Below are positions 1 to 7,420 of a stretch of 29,734 nucleotides of DNA, in pieces. Under the pieces are notes generated by a model. That model was not told the origin of the DNA. It ran no database searches and saw only the letters and a list, made by a program, of their open reading frames with translations. Position 1 is the stretch's first letter. Every line of letters begins with the position of its first letter. Origin of the DNA: an uncultured Rikenella sp. (lineage in GTDB: Bacteria; Bacteroidota; Bacteroidia; Bacteroidales; Rikenellaceae); NCBI GenBank assembly GCA_910577885.1, contig CAJTNK010000011.1:3800-33533 (forward strand), written 5' to 3'. The translations under genes were made by a program, and so were the position numbers.

Positions 1-98
1 AAAGCATTAGCTTGCGGAGCTTAAGGCGTAGCGTATGCTATCTCAAAAGTTTTTGGTGCCGCTTTTTCCAAAAAGCGGCAGTCCCGGCCCGTAGCCAA
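1..98 (-). repeat. Four-hairpin intergenic element, copy 1 (partial, reversed, cut by window start)
   Basis: This is the outer end of the element described in full at 6399-6684, in the opposite orientation. Reading the minus strand from 98 it starts with the terminal motif TTGGCTACG. Hairpin 1 is at 57-80 (11-bp stem TGCCGCTTTTT, 2-nt loop), followed by the spacer CCAAAAACTTTTGAGATAGC and small hairpin 2 at 29-40 (tagc-gtat-gcta). Hairpin 1 differs from copy 2 only in its loop. The shared tract gcattag/ttgcgga at 4-18 shows that homology continues to the window edge. Only 36 bp separate this end from the start codon of the dehydrogenase gene. Confidence 0.8.
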
Positions 99-134
99 AG
101 ATAATAGATGACAAAAGATAAAATTTAAAGTCGT

Positions 135-929
135 ATGAAATCATTGGAATTGTTTGATTTGAGCGGGAAAGTAGCGTTGGTGACCGGCGGGACCCATGGG
201 TTGGGGATGGCCGTGGCTGTGGCGTTGGCCGAGGCGGGTGCGACGTTGGTGGTGAACGGCCATTCGGCCGATAAGATGGAGCTTGCGTTGAAAGAGTACG
301 AGGCGCGGGGGATTCGGGCGCGGGGGTATCTGTTTGACGTGACGAATGAGGCGGAGGTGGCAGAGGCTGTGGCACGGATTGCGTCGGAGGTGGGGCCGGT
401 GGATATCCTGGTGAATAATGCCGGTATTATCAAGCGGATTCCGGCCGTGGAGATGAGTGTCGCGGAGTGGAATGTCGTGATTTCCACGGACTTGACAGCG
501 CCGTTTATCCTTTCGAAAGCGGTGGCCGGGAGCATGATCGAACGCGGCGGCGGGAAGATCATCAACATGTGCTCGATGATGAGCGAAGTGGGACGCGATA
601 CGGTGAGCGCCTATGCGGCGGCCAAGGGGGGGCTGAAGATGCTGACCCGCAATCTGGCGACGGAGTGGGCGCGGTACAACATCCAGGTGAACGGGATCGG
701 GCCGGGCTATTTCGCTACGGCACAGACGGCGCCGATTCGGGTCGGCGGGCATCCGTTCAACGAATTCATCCTCAAGCGTACGCCGGCGGCTCGGTGGGGC
801 GATCCGGAGGACCTGGCCGGGGTGGCGGTCTTTTTGGCGTCGCGGGCGTCGGATTTCGTGAACGGACATATCGTGTATGTCGACGGCGGTATTTTGGCTT
901 CGCTCGGCAAGGCGATGAACGAGGATTAA
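135..929 (+). CDS. kduD: SDR-family 2-dehydro-3-deoxy-D-gluconate 5-dehydrogenase / gluconate 5-dehydrogenase (KduD-like)
   Basis: This is a 264-residue classical short-chain dehydrogenase. The NAD(P)-binding motif TGGTHGLG is at residues 17-24, NNAG at 94-97, and the catalytic set is Ser147, Tyr160 and Lys164 (YAAAK). The C-terminal stretch, with GYFATAQTAPIR and VNGHIVYVDGG, resembles Bacteroidales proteins labelled gluconate 5-dehydrogenase that act as KduD in uronate breakdown. The expected reaction is interconversion of 2,5-diketo-3-deoxygluconate and 2-keto-3-deoxygluconate (KDG) in the cytoplasm. The downstream KDG kinase and KDPG aldolase support KduD over a true gluconate dehydrogenase, but sequence alone cannot settle it. 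It is the first gene of a six-gene plus-strand run; no TAnnTTTG promoter is visible in the 134 bp before it. Confidence 0.85.
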   Translation: MKSLELFDLSGKVALVTGGTHGLGMAVAVALAEAGATLVVNGHSADKMELALKEYEARGIRARGYLFDVTNEAEVAEAVARIASEVGPVDILVNNAGIIKRIPAVEMSVAEWNVVISTDLTAPFILSKAVAGSMIERGGGKIINMCSMMSEVGRDTVSAYAAAKGGLKMLTRNLATEWARYNIQVNGIGPGYFATAQTAPIRVGGHPFNEFILKRTPAARWGDPEDLAGVAVFLASRASDFVNGHIVYVDGGILASLGKAMNED

Positions 930-955
930 CACAGGCAGGAAAACAAAGAAACGAG

Positions 956-2083
956 ATGAAACGCATAGCATTACTTTTGTCGACGGCCGTTCTGTCGGTC
1001 GCGTGCGGCGTCCGGGTGGAGGTTGTCAATCCGTTGAAGCAGCTGGCGCGTGCTGACGAGACGGTCGAAATCGCTTGGGCGGAGGTGGCGGACAGACTCT
1101 CGGGCGTCACGCCCGAGACGATTGTCGTCGAGGCTCCGGACGGTCGGCAGCAGCCTTCGCAGGTGCTGTATAACGGCGGGACGGAGCCGCAGGCGTTGAT
1201 TTTCCAGGCGACGGTTCCGGCCGGCGGGACGACGACTTATCGGTTGAAGTGCGGCGAGCGCGAGGCGTATCCGGTGCAGGCTTACGGTCGTTTCGTGCCG
1301 GAACGGATGGATGACTTCGCGTGGGAAAACAATCGGATCGGCCATCGGATGTACGGTCCGGCGCTGGAGGCCACGGGAGAGATCAGCAACGGGATCGATA
1401 TTTGGCTTAAACGGACCGACAGCCTGGTGATCGACCGGTGGTATCGGCCCGGGTTCAACTACCATGCCGACCACGGCGAGGGGTTGGATTGTTATAAAGT
1501 GGGGCGTACGCTCGGGGCGGGGGCGATGGCGCCTTACGAGAAGGATTCGCTGTGGCTGGGGAACAACTACGTGTCGTACCGGGTGTTGGACAACGGGCCG
1601 ATTCGGATCGCTTTTCAGCTCGACTATGCGCCGTTCCGGGCCGATACGGTGATGGTGACCGAGCGGCGGACCGTTTCGTTGGATGCCAACACGCATTTCA
1701 ACCGGATCACGGAGGAGTACACGGGCGATTTCGATCGGCTGAAGGTGGCGGCCGGGATCGTGACGCGCGGTGCGGGGGGCCGGGTGCTCGACATCCTCAA
1801 TAAACCGATCCGGATGGTGGGATATTGGGAGCCGCTCAACACCGACAACCTGCCCGACAACGGACATACGGCCGTCGGGTTGGTTTTCCCGTGCGAGGTG
1901 AAAGTCGAGACGCGGTTGGGACACTTGTTGGCCGGTACGGTGATTCCGGAGGGCCGGCCGTTTACTTACCTGATGGGGGCAGGGTGGAGCAAGAGCGATG
2001 TGCCGACGCCGGAGGCGATGACGCAGTTGATCTTCGACGAGAGTCTCCGGATGGAAAATCCGCTTGTTGTAACGCTTAAATAA
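956..2083 (+). CDS. DUF4861-family lipoprotein
   Basis: This is a 375-residue protein. I start it at 956 because that gives a signal sequence: Lys-Arg, a hydrophobic run, then a loose lipobox SVAC with Cys17. The open frame continues upstream only as an overlap of the preceding dehydrogenase. The body looks like DUF4861, with an N-terminal VEVVNPL strand, NNRIGHRMYGPALEA, and the conserved HADHGEGLDCYKVG / TLGAGA block around residues 165-190. The family is found in Bacteroidota glycan-utilisation loci and its activity is not established to my knowledge. As a probable outer-membrane or periplasmic lipoprotein between kduD and kdgK, it may process oligouronides before import; that role is inference from context. 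Confidence 0.8.
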   Translation: MKRIALLLSTAVLSVACGVRVEVVNPLKQLARADETVEIAWAEVADRLSGVTPETIVVEAPDGRQQPSQVLYNGGTEPQALIFQATVPAGGTTTYRLKCGEREAYPVQAYGRFVPERMDDFAWENNRIGHRMYGPALEATGEISNGIDIWLKRTDSLVIDRWYRPGFNYHADHGEGLDCYKVGRTLGAGAMAPYEKDSLWLGNNYVSYRVLDNGPIRIAFQLDYAPFRADTVMVTERRTVSLDANTHFNRITEEYTGDFDRLKVAAGIVTRGAGGRVLDILNKPIRMVGYWEPLNTDNLPDNGHTAVGLVFPCEVKVETRLGHLLAGTVIPEGRPFTYLMGAGWSKSDVPTPEAMTQLIFDESLRMENPLVVTLK

Positions 2084-2096
2084 TCGATCATTCGGA

Positions 2097-3137
2097 ATGA
2101 AAAAGATAGTGACCTTCGGTGAGATCATGTTGCGGCTGGCTACGCCCGAGTACCTTCGGTTCGCACAGGCTGCGTCGTATGAGGCAACGTTCGGCGGCGG
2201 GGAGGCGAATGTGGCCGTTTCGTTGGCCGGTTTCGGGATGGAGACCAGCTTCGTTACCCGGCTGCCGGAGAACGACATCGCGCGGGCTTGTCGCGACGAG
2301 TTGCGGCGGCATGGGGTCGGGACTTCCGACATCGTTTGGGGCGGCGAGCGGCTCGGGATCTACTACCTCGAGACGGGGGCGGTGAGTCGGCCGAGCAAGG
2401 TGGTCTATGACCGGGCGCATTCGTCGATCTCGACGATTCAGCCGGGGATGATCGACTGGGAACGGATCTTTGCGGGGGCCGACTGGTTCCACTTCACGGG
2501 GATTACGCCCGCCTTGTCGCAGTCGGCGGCGGATGTCTGCCTGGAGGCGGCTCGGGCGGCGAATCGGCTGGGGGTCACCGTTTCGTGCGACCTGAACTAC
2601 CGCAAAAACTTGTGGAAGTACGGCAAGAGCTGTATGGAGGTAATGCCGGCGCTGGTCGAGTGCTGCGACGTGATTATCGCCAATGAGGAGGATGCCGAGA
2701 AGGTCTTCGGGATCAAACCGGAGGGATTCGACGTCACGGCGACGGGGGGCGAGGTCGACGCGGCGCGGTTCGAGAGTGTGGCCCGGCAGCTGCAGGAGCG
2801 ATTCCCGCGGGCCGCGCGGGTGGCGATCACCCTGCGCGGCTCGATCAACGCCAACCACAATACCTGGGGGGCGGTGCTCTACACCGGCGGGCGGTTGTAC
2901 GCTTCGCGGCGGTACGACATCACCCATATCGTCGACCGGGTCGGCGGCGGCGACTCGTTCGGCGGGGGGCTGATCTACGGCCTGCTGACCTATGGCGAGG
3001 ATTTCCGGCGGACGATCGATTTTGCCGTGGCGGCATCGTGCCTCAAGCACACGATCAAGGGCGACTTCAACCTGGTGACGATCGACGAGGTCGAAAAATT
3101 GATGGGTGGCGACGGCTCGGGCCGGGTGTCGCGGTAG
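2097..3137 (+). CDS. kdgK: 2-keto-3-deoxygluconate kinase (PfkB family)
   Basis: This 346-residue sugar kinase is expected to phosphorylate KDG to KDPG with ATP. The N-terminal PfkB signature GGGEANVAVSLAGFG is at 33-47. The C-terminal signature DRVGGGDSFGGG starts at residue 280, with Asp286 as the expected catalytic base. CDLNYRKNLW near residue 163 is typical of Bacteroidota KDG kinases. It lies 13 bp after the DUF4861 gene and about 55 bp before the KDPG aldolase gene, the next step of the pathway. The product is cytoplasmic, and the length is near the family norm. Confidence 0.9.
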   Translation: MKKIVTFGEIMLRLATPEYLRFAQAASYEATFGGGEANVAVSLAGFGMETSFVTRLPENDIARACRDELRRHGVGTSDIVWGGERLGIYYLETGAVSRPSKVVYDRAHSSISTIQPGMIDWERIFAGADWFHFTGITPALSQSAADVCLEAARAANRLGVTVSCDLNYRKNLWKYGKSCMEVMPALVECCDVIIANEEDAEKVFGIKPEGFDVTATGGEVDAARFESVARQLQERFPRAARVAITLRGSINANHNTWGAVLYTGGRLYASRRYDITHIVDRVGGGDSFGGGLIYGLLTYGEDFRRTIDFAVAASCLKHTIKGDFNLVTIDEVEKLMGGDGSGRVSR

Positions 3138-3192
3138 GGTGACGGCCGCCCGGATGGGCGGATGAGTACAAACAACAAGAAACATACGGATT

Positions 3193-3864
3193 ATGGCACG
3201 TTTCAGCCGAATAGAGGTTGCTTTCCAGATGAAGCGGCAGGGGGTAATCCCCGTATTTTACCACGCCGATGCCGAGTTGTGCAAGGAGATTCTGAAGGCT
3301 TCTTATGCGGCCGGGATTCGGGTTTTCGAGTTCACGAACCGGGGCGATTTCGCCCATGAGGTTTTCGGGGAGCTCAACCGGTGGGCGGCCCGGGAGCTGC
3401 CCGAGTTGATGCTCGGGGTCGGGTCGGTGGTCGATGCGCCGACGGCTGCGCTCTATATTCAGCTCGGTGCGGCATTCGTCGTCTCGCCGTTGCTCAACGA
3501 GGAGATGGCGCCGGTCTGCAACCGGCGGAAGGTGCTTTGGGCGCCGGGATGCGGCTCGCTGAGCGAGATCGGAAGAGCCGAAGAGCTCGGGGCCGAAATC
3601 GTGAAGATCTTTCCGGGGTCGTCGGTGGGCGGTCCGGAGTTCGTTCGGGCGGTCAAAGGGCCGTGCCCCTGGAGCTCCATTATGCCCACCGGAGGGGTCG
3701 AACCCACCGAGGAGAGCCTGCGGGCTTGGTTCCAGGCGGGGGTGACCTGCGTGGGGATGGGATCGAACCTCTTCCCGAAAAAGCTGGTCGAGGCGCGCGA
3801 CTGGGCGGCGGTTACGGAGACTATTAAATGCGTGCTGGATAGGGTTGTCGCTGTGCGGAAGTAA
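3193..3864 (+). CDS. eda: KDPG / 4-hydroxy-2-oxoglutarate aldolase
   Basis: This 223-residue class I aldolase should split 2-keto-3-deoxy-6-phosphogluconate into pyruvate and glyceraldehyde-3-phosphate. The motif FEFTNRGDF gives Glu46 and Arg50, and EIVKIFPGSSVGGPEF gives the Schiff-base Lys138. These match Glu45, Arg49 and Lys133 of the E. coli enzyme in order and spacing. MPTGGVEPTEE, the phosphate-binding loop, follows around residue 170. Together with kduD and kdgK it completes the route from a uronate-derived diketo acid to central metabolism. The trimeric cytoplasmic form is expected from the family. Confidence 0.9.
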   Translation: MARFSRIEVAFQMKRQGVIPVFYHADAELCKEILKASYAAGIRVFEFTNRGDFAHEVFGELNRWAARELPELMLGVGSVVDAPTAALYIQLGAAFVVSPLLNEEMAPVCNRRKVLWAPGCGSLSEIGRAEELGAEIVKIFPGSSVGGPEFVRAVKGPCPWSSIMPTGGVEPTEESLRAWFQAGVTCVGMGSNLFPKKLVEARDWAAVTETIKCVLDRVVAVRK

Positions 3865-3914
3865 CCAAGTCTCGCCCTGTTTTACAAAAGAACTAACCCA
3901 AATTCTTTCATCCC

Positions 3915-5351
3915 ATGAGTCGACTTCATACTGCGGCTGCCGGAAAGATGACCAACTACCGGTGGCTGATCTGTTCGATGCTCTTTTTCGCCACGACGGT
4001 CAACTACCTCGACCGGCAGGTGCTCTCGCTCCTGCAACCGATCCTGGAAGAGGAGTTCCACTGGACGGACAGCGATTACGGGACCATTACGGCGATCTTT
4101 TCGCTGGTCTATGCCGTCGCGATGCTCTTTGCCGGGCGGTTTGTGGACCGGGTGGGGACCAAGCGGGGGTATGCCTGGTCGATCGCCGTGTGGTCGCTGG
4201 GGGCGGGGGTGCACGCCGTGTGCGGCGTGGTGACGGAACGGCTCACCGGCCTGCCGGATTCGGCGGCCTTGCGGGCGGCACAGGGGGCCGATCTGGTCGG
4301 TCAAATCGCCGTGATTAGTGTGACGGCTTTCATTATCTGTCGGTGTGTGCTGGCCATCGGCGAGGCGGGGAATTTCCCGGCAGCCATCAAGGCCACGGCG
4401 GAGTATTTTCCGAAGAAAGACCGTGCGTTCGCGACCGGTATTTTCAACTCCGGGGCCAACGTCGGGGCGATCGTGGCGCCGCTGACGGTGCCGGTGATGG
4501 CCGAACTGTGGGGGTGGGAGGCCGCTTTTGTGATCGTGGGGCTGATCGGTTTCCTGTGGCTGGGCTTTTGGGTCTTCATCTACCGGAAACCGGAGGAAAA
4601 CCGACGGATGAATGCCGCCGAGAGGGCTTACATCGAGCAAGATGCGGCCACGACCGAGGCCGGGGTGCAGGAGGAGCCTGACCGGCGGATCTCTTTTTGG
4701 CAGTGCCTGCGGTATCGGCAGACCTGGGCTTTCGCCTTCGGCAAGTTCATGACCGACGGCGTGTGGTGGTTCTTCCTGTTCTGGACGCCGGCTTACCTTA
4801 AGGCGCAGTATGGGATGGTGGGAACGGAGATTGCGTGGCCGATTGCGATTCTGTATACGATTACGGTTTTCGGATCGGTGTTCGGGGGTAAGTTTCCGAC
4901 CTATTTCATCGACCGGGGGATGGACCCCTATGCCGGGCGGATGCGGGCGATGCTGATTATCGCTTTCTTTCCGTTGGTGGTGCTGGCGGCTCAGCCGCTG
5001 GGTGGAATCAGCTACTGGGTGCCGATTTTGCTGATTGCCGTGGGGGCGTCGGCCCATCAGGCGTGGTCGGCCAACATTTTCTCCACGATCGGCGATATGT
5101 TCCCGAAACGGGCCATCGCAACGATCACCGGGATCGGGGGGATGGCGGGCGGTATCGGCTCGTTCTTCATTCAGAAAGGGGCCGGCATGCTCTTTACGTA
5201 CAGCGACCAGGCGGCACTCCGTTTTCTGGGTTTCGAGGGAAAGCCGGCCGGATATGCCATTGCCTTTATTTTCTGCGCGTTGGCTTACCTGATCGCTTGG
5301 ACGGTGATGAAGACGCTGGTGCCGCGATATAAGCCGATTACGGATTTGTAA
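3915..5351 (+). CDS. exuT: MFS hexuronate transporter (ExuT-like)
   Basis: This is a 478-residue major facilitator protein with many hydrophobic segments. The N-terminal NYLDRQVLSLLQPIL block is typical of the anion:cation symporter branch that includes hexuronate transporter ExuT. The first cytoplasmic loop carries GRFVDRVGTKRGYAW, the MFS GxxxDRxGxR signature. It is somewhat longer than E. coli ExuT because of loops around residues 108-130 and the central loop near 240. It would bring glucuronate, galacturonate or unsaturated monouronate into the cytoplasm for the enzymes encoded upstream. The substrate is inferred from the neighbours. Confidence 0.85.
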   Translation: MSRLHTAAAGKMTNYRWLICSMLFFATTVNYLDRQVLSLLQPILEEEFHWTDSDYGTITAIFSLVYAVAMLFAGRFVDRVGTKRGYAWSIAVWSLGAGVHAVCGVVTERLTGLPDSAALRAAQGADLVGQIAVISVTAFIICRCVLAIGEAGNFPAAIKATAEYFPKKDRAFATGIFNSGANVGAIVAPLTVPVMAELWGWEAAFVIVGLIGFLWLGFWVFIYRKPEENRRMNAAERAYIEQDAATTEAGVQEEPDRRISFWQCLRYRQTWAFAFGKFMTDGVWWFFLFWTPAYLKAQYGMVGTEIAWPIAILYTITVFGSVFGGKFPTYFIDRGMDPYAGRMRAMLIIAFFPLVVLAAQPLGGISYWVPILLIAVGASAHQAWSANIFSTIGDMFPKRAIATITGIGGMAGGIGSFFIQKGAGMLFTYSDQAALRFLGFEGKPAGYAIAFIFCALAYLIAWTVMKTLVPRYKPITDL

Positions 5352-5363
5352 ACAGAGGGGGAT

Positions 5364-5693
5364 ATGGTCGATAGTATCTTTTCCGGCGACCGGCCGGCAG
5401 AGGGAGAAGAGCGGTTCGAGACGCTGCTGGCGGCGTCGCTCGAACCGGGCAGCCGGGTGCGGCTGGAACGGATCGTGTCGTGTGACGTTCGGGACGGCGC
5501 GTGGTACGACCAGGCGTGGGACGAGTGGGTGATGGTGGTCCGGGGCGAGGCGGTGTTGGAGTGGGGCGACGGTACGACGGTGACTCTGGGCGCGGGCGAC
5601 TACCTGCGGATCAAGGCGCACCGGCGGCATCGGGTGGTCCGGACGTCGGCCGAGTGTGTGTGGCTGGCCTTGCACCTCGGCGGCGGGGAATAA
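5364..5693 (+). CDS. Small single-domain cupin protein
   Basis: This is a 109-residue cupin. The two cupin motifs are visible: WYDQAWDEWVMVVRGEAVL around residues 46-65, and LGAGDYLRIKAHRRHRV around 75-90, which supplies likely metal-binding His residues. The family is widespread as a free-standing protein and is poorly characterised. It is similar in size to KdgF, which opens unsaturated uronates, and its place at the end of a KDG operon makes a related role attractive. However, the sequence looks more like the generic cupin_2 family, so I do not assign KdgF. The gene ends at the shared terminator. Confidence 0.75.
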   Translation: MVDSIFSGDRPAEGEERFETLLAASLEPGSRVRLERIVSCDVRDGAWYDQAWDEWVMVVRGEAVLEWGDGTTVTLGAGDYLRIKAHRRHRVVRTSAECVWLALHLGGGE

Positions 5694-5735
5694 AACAGCG
5701 CGGGCTCTGTCATTATGACAGAGCCCGCGCTGTTT
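5693..5735. terminator. Bidirectional terminator between the KDG operon and greA
   Basis: This is a perfect 21-bp inverted repeat around a single central T (arms 5693-5713 and 5715-5735). The arms begin with AAACAGCGCGGGC, so each strand ends in a short T-run after the GC stem. It begins on the last base of the cupin stop codon and lies 22 bp from the greA stop codon, serving two convergent genes. Confidence 0.9.
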
Positions 5736-5757
5736 GTGGAATCTTCATCCGCCCCTA

Positions 5758-6228
5758 TCAGATCGAAATATCCAACACCTCCAGTTTCAAGATCCCCGAC
5801 GGCACCTGCACCTCGACCACATCGCCCCTCTTTTTCCCCAACAGCGCCTGTGCGATCGGCGTCCCGATCGAGAGTTTACCTTCCTTCAAATTGGCCTCGT
5901 TTTCCGACACGATCGTATATTCGACCGTCTTCCCTATGTTCATATTCTTGATCGTCACCCGGTTGAGCATCTGAATGCTGTCCGTATTGAGCTTCGACTC
6001 GTCGATGATCCGCGCCCCGGCGATCATCGCCTCCAACTTCGCAATTCGCATTTCGAGCATCCCCTGCGCCTCCTTGGCGGCATCGTACTCGGCATTTTCC
6101 GACAAGTCGCCCTTGTCTCTCGCCTCGGCAATCTGTGCCGAAATCACCGGCCGTTCGGCCTTCAACGCATCCAGTTCGCCGCGCAGTTTTCGCAGCCCCG
6201 CTTCCGTTATGTAATTCACTTTAGCCAT
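5758..6228 (-). CDS. greA: Transcription elongation factor GreA
   Basis: This 156-residue protein rescues backtracked RNA polymerase by stimulating transcript cleavage. The N-terminal coiled coil carries the tip motif GDLSENAEYDAAKEAQ, with Asp41 and Glu44 at the positions known to be essential in E. coli GreA. The C-terminal FKBP-like domain follows, ending in VVEVQVPSG and LEVLDI. I chose the ATG at 6228 (MAKVNYIT), which matches the family N-terminus; the frame stays open for 23 codons upstream, but those residues are not GreA-like. It is convergent with the KDG operon and divergent from yigZ. Confidence 0.95.
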   Translation of the reverse strand: MAKVNYITEAGLRKLRGELDALKAERPVISAQIAEARDKGDLSENAEYDAAKEAQGMLEMRIAKLEAMIAGARIIDESKLNTDSIQMLNRVTIKNMNIGKTVEYTIVSENEANLKEGKLSIGTPIAQALLGKKRGDVVEVQVPSGILKLEVLDISI

Positions 6229-6320
6229 AACACATCTGTTTTTTCTATGCAACAAAAAGACAGACCCCCGAAACTCGACCGAGTCCCGGGAATCCATACG
6301 CGTTTTTTACAATAACGTAA

Positions 6321-6352
6321 CAAAGGTAAATATTATTTCCCGGGAAAACAAA
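6321..6352 (-). promoter_or_regulatory. greA promoter (Bacteroidota sigma-ABfr type)
   Basis: On the minus strand there is a TTTG at 6352-6349, a 20-nt spacer, and TACCTTTG at 6328-6321. This matches the Bacteroidota consensus TTTG / TAnnTTTG. It lies about 93 bp before the greA start codon. Confidence 0.75.
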
Positions 6353-6398
6353 TCCTCCCACCTTAATACCTATTCCATTGCGATTCATAGCTTAGTTA

Positions 6399-6684
6399 TT
6401 GGCTACGTGCAGGGACTGCCGCTTTTTGAAAAAAGCGGCACCAAAAACTTTTGAGATAGCATACGCTATGTATGAGGCATCCGCAATCTAATGCTCTGGC
6501 CCACTTTGTTGGGGCCGGGTCTTTTGATGGGGCGCATGATGCAGTACGTAACCTTTGCGCCCCATCAAAGCCCGACCCCAAAGAGAAGGCCTCAAGGCTC
6601 TTGACTACGGCAGCCCATGGAATGCGTTAGCATTCCCGAAAGTTTTTTTGGTTCTTTTTGTTCACAAAAAGAACAGTACCCTCC
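6399..6684 (+). repeat. Four-hairpin intergenic element, copy 2 (complete)
   Basis: The element runs from TTGGCTACG to CAGTACCCTCC. Its order is hairpin 1 at 6417-6440 (11-bp stem, TGCCGCTTTTT), then the spacer CCAAAAACTTTTGAG, then hairpin 2 at 6456-6469 (atagc-atac-gctat). A long central hairpin follows at 6511-6579, with inner stem GGGGCGC/GCGCCCC and loop 6536-6556. Hairpin 3 is GAATGC-gtta-GCATTC at about 6620-6635. Hairpin 4 at 6651-6674 has an 11-bp stem (GTTCTTTTTGT). The two ends are roughly symmetric: read inward from either end, hairpins 1 and 4 are each followed by C(C)AAAAA..ACTTT. It carries no plausible ORF. It sits between divergent greA and yigZ. Confidence 0.8.
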
Positions 6685-6736
6685 TGTTGTCAAAGAATAG
6701 TTATAAATTTCAGTGAATAGAAATTATGCGGATGAT

Positions 6737-6768
6737 TTTGTTAATCCGGAGATGAATGGTTATTTTTG
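6737..6768 (+). promoter_or_regulatory. yigZ promoter
   Basis: TTTG at 6737-6740, a 20-nt spacer, then TATTTTTG at 6761-6768 is a full match to the Bacteroidota consensus. Transcription should start near 6775. The earlier in-frame start codons at 6713 and 6752 therefore cannot be used from this promoter, and the GTG at 6791 is left as the translation start. Confidence 0.75.
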
Positions 6769-6790
6769 TTGGGATAATCCGAATCGGAGC

Positions 6791-7408
6791 GTGATTAGCG
6801 ATACTTATCTTACCGTCGCGGCCCCGTCGCAGGGGCTTTATAAGGACAAAGGCAGCCGTTTTTTGGCCTTTGCCTATCCGATATTTTCCGAAACAGAGGT
6901 CAAGCCGATTGTCGATGCGTTGAAAGCCGAGTATTACGATGCCCGGCACCATTGTTATGCTTGGCGGTTGGGGATCGATGCGTCGGAGGGCGGTGTTCGG
7001 TTTCGGGCGAATGACGACGGGGAGCCGGCCGGGAGTGCCGGGCGGCCGATCTTGGGGCAGCTGTTGTCGCGGGAGTTGACCAATCTGCTGGTTGTGGTGG
7101 TTCGTTATTTCGGGGGGATCAAACTCGGGGTGCCGGGGCTGATCGCGGCTTATAAAGAGGCGACGGCCGATGCGTTGGCGGGGGCCGAGATCGTGGAACG
7201 CACGGAAAATAGGGCGATTACGGTCGAATTTCCGTACCTGGCGATGAACGAGGTGATGCGGGCGGTCAAGGAGATGGCGCCGGAGGTGCTGGGCCAGGAA
7301 TTCGACCTCGCTTGTCGGCTGCGGCTCTCGGTGCGGTTGCGGGACGCCGAGTCGCTGGTGCGGAGGATGGAGGGAATCGAAGGGGTAAATGTCTCATTAT
7401 CATCATAG
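6791..7408 (+). CDS. yigZ: YigZ / IMPACT family protein (UPF0029 + DUF1949)
   Basis: I place the start at GTG 6791, giving 205 residues beginning MISDTYLTVAAPS. This agrees with the family's N-terminus, its usual length of about 200, and the promoter just upstream; the frame is open back to GTG 6713 and ATG 6752. The N-terminal UPF0029/IMPACT domain shows ANDDGEPAGSAGRPIL and VVVRYFGGIKLGVPGL. The C-terminal part is the ferredoxin-like DUF1949 domain. The biochemical role in bacteria is unclear; eukaryotic IMPACT acts on translation control. It is 12 bp upstream of pyrB and probably co-transcribed with it. Confidence 0.85.
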   Translation: MISDTYLTVAAPSQGLYKDKGSRFLAFAYPIFSETEVKPIVDALKAEYYDARHHCYAWRLGIDASEGGVRFRANDDGEPAGSAGRPILGQLLSRELTNLLVVVVRYFGGIKLGVPGLIAAYKEATADALAGAEIVERTENRAITVEFPYLAMNEVMRAVKEMAPEVLGQEFDLACRLRLSVRLRDAESLVRRMEGIEGVNVSLSS

Positions 7409-7420
7409 CGTGCAGAAATT

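Noticed and set aside
3882..5675. Minus-strand open frame of 597 codons
   Set aside because: It is opposite the transporter and cupin genes, is Arg/His/Pro-rich with no recognisable domain, and is a by-product of GC-rich codon use.
1..6684. Copies 1 and 2 of the repeat in inverted orientation, as the ends of a composite transposon carrying the hexuronate operon
   Set aside because: No transposase or integrase lies between them, housekeeping greA is included, and further copies elsewhere show that the repeat is simply dispersed.
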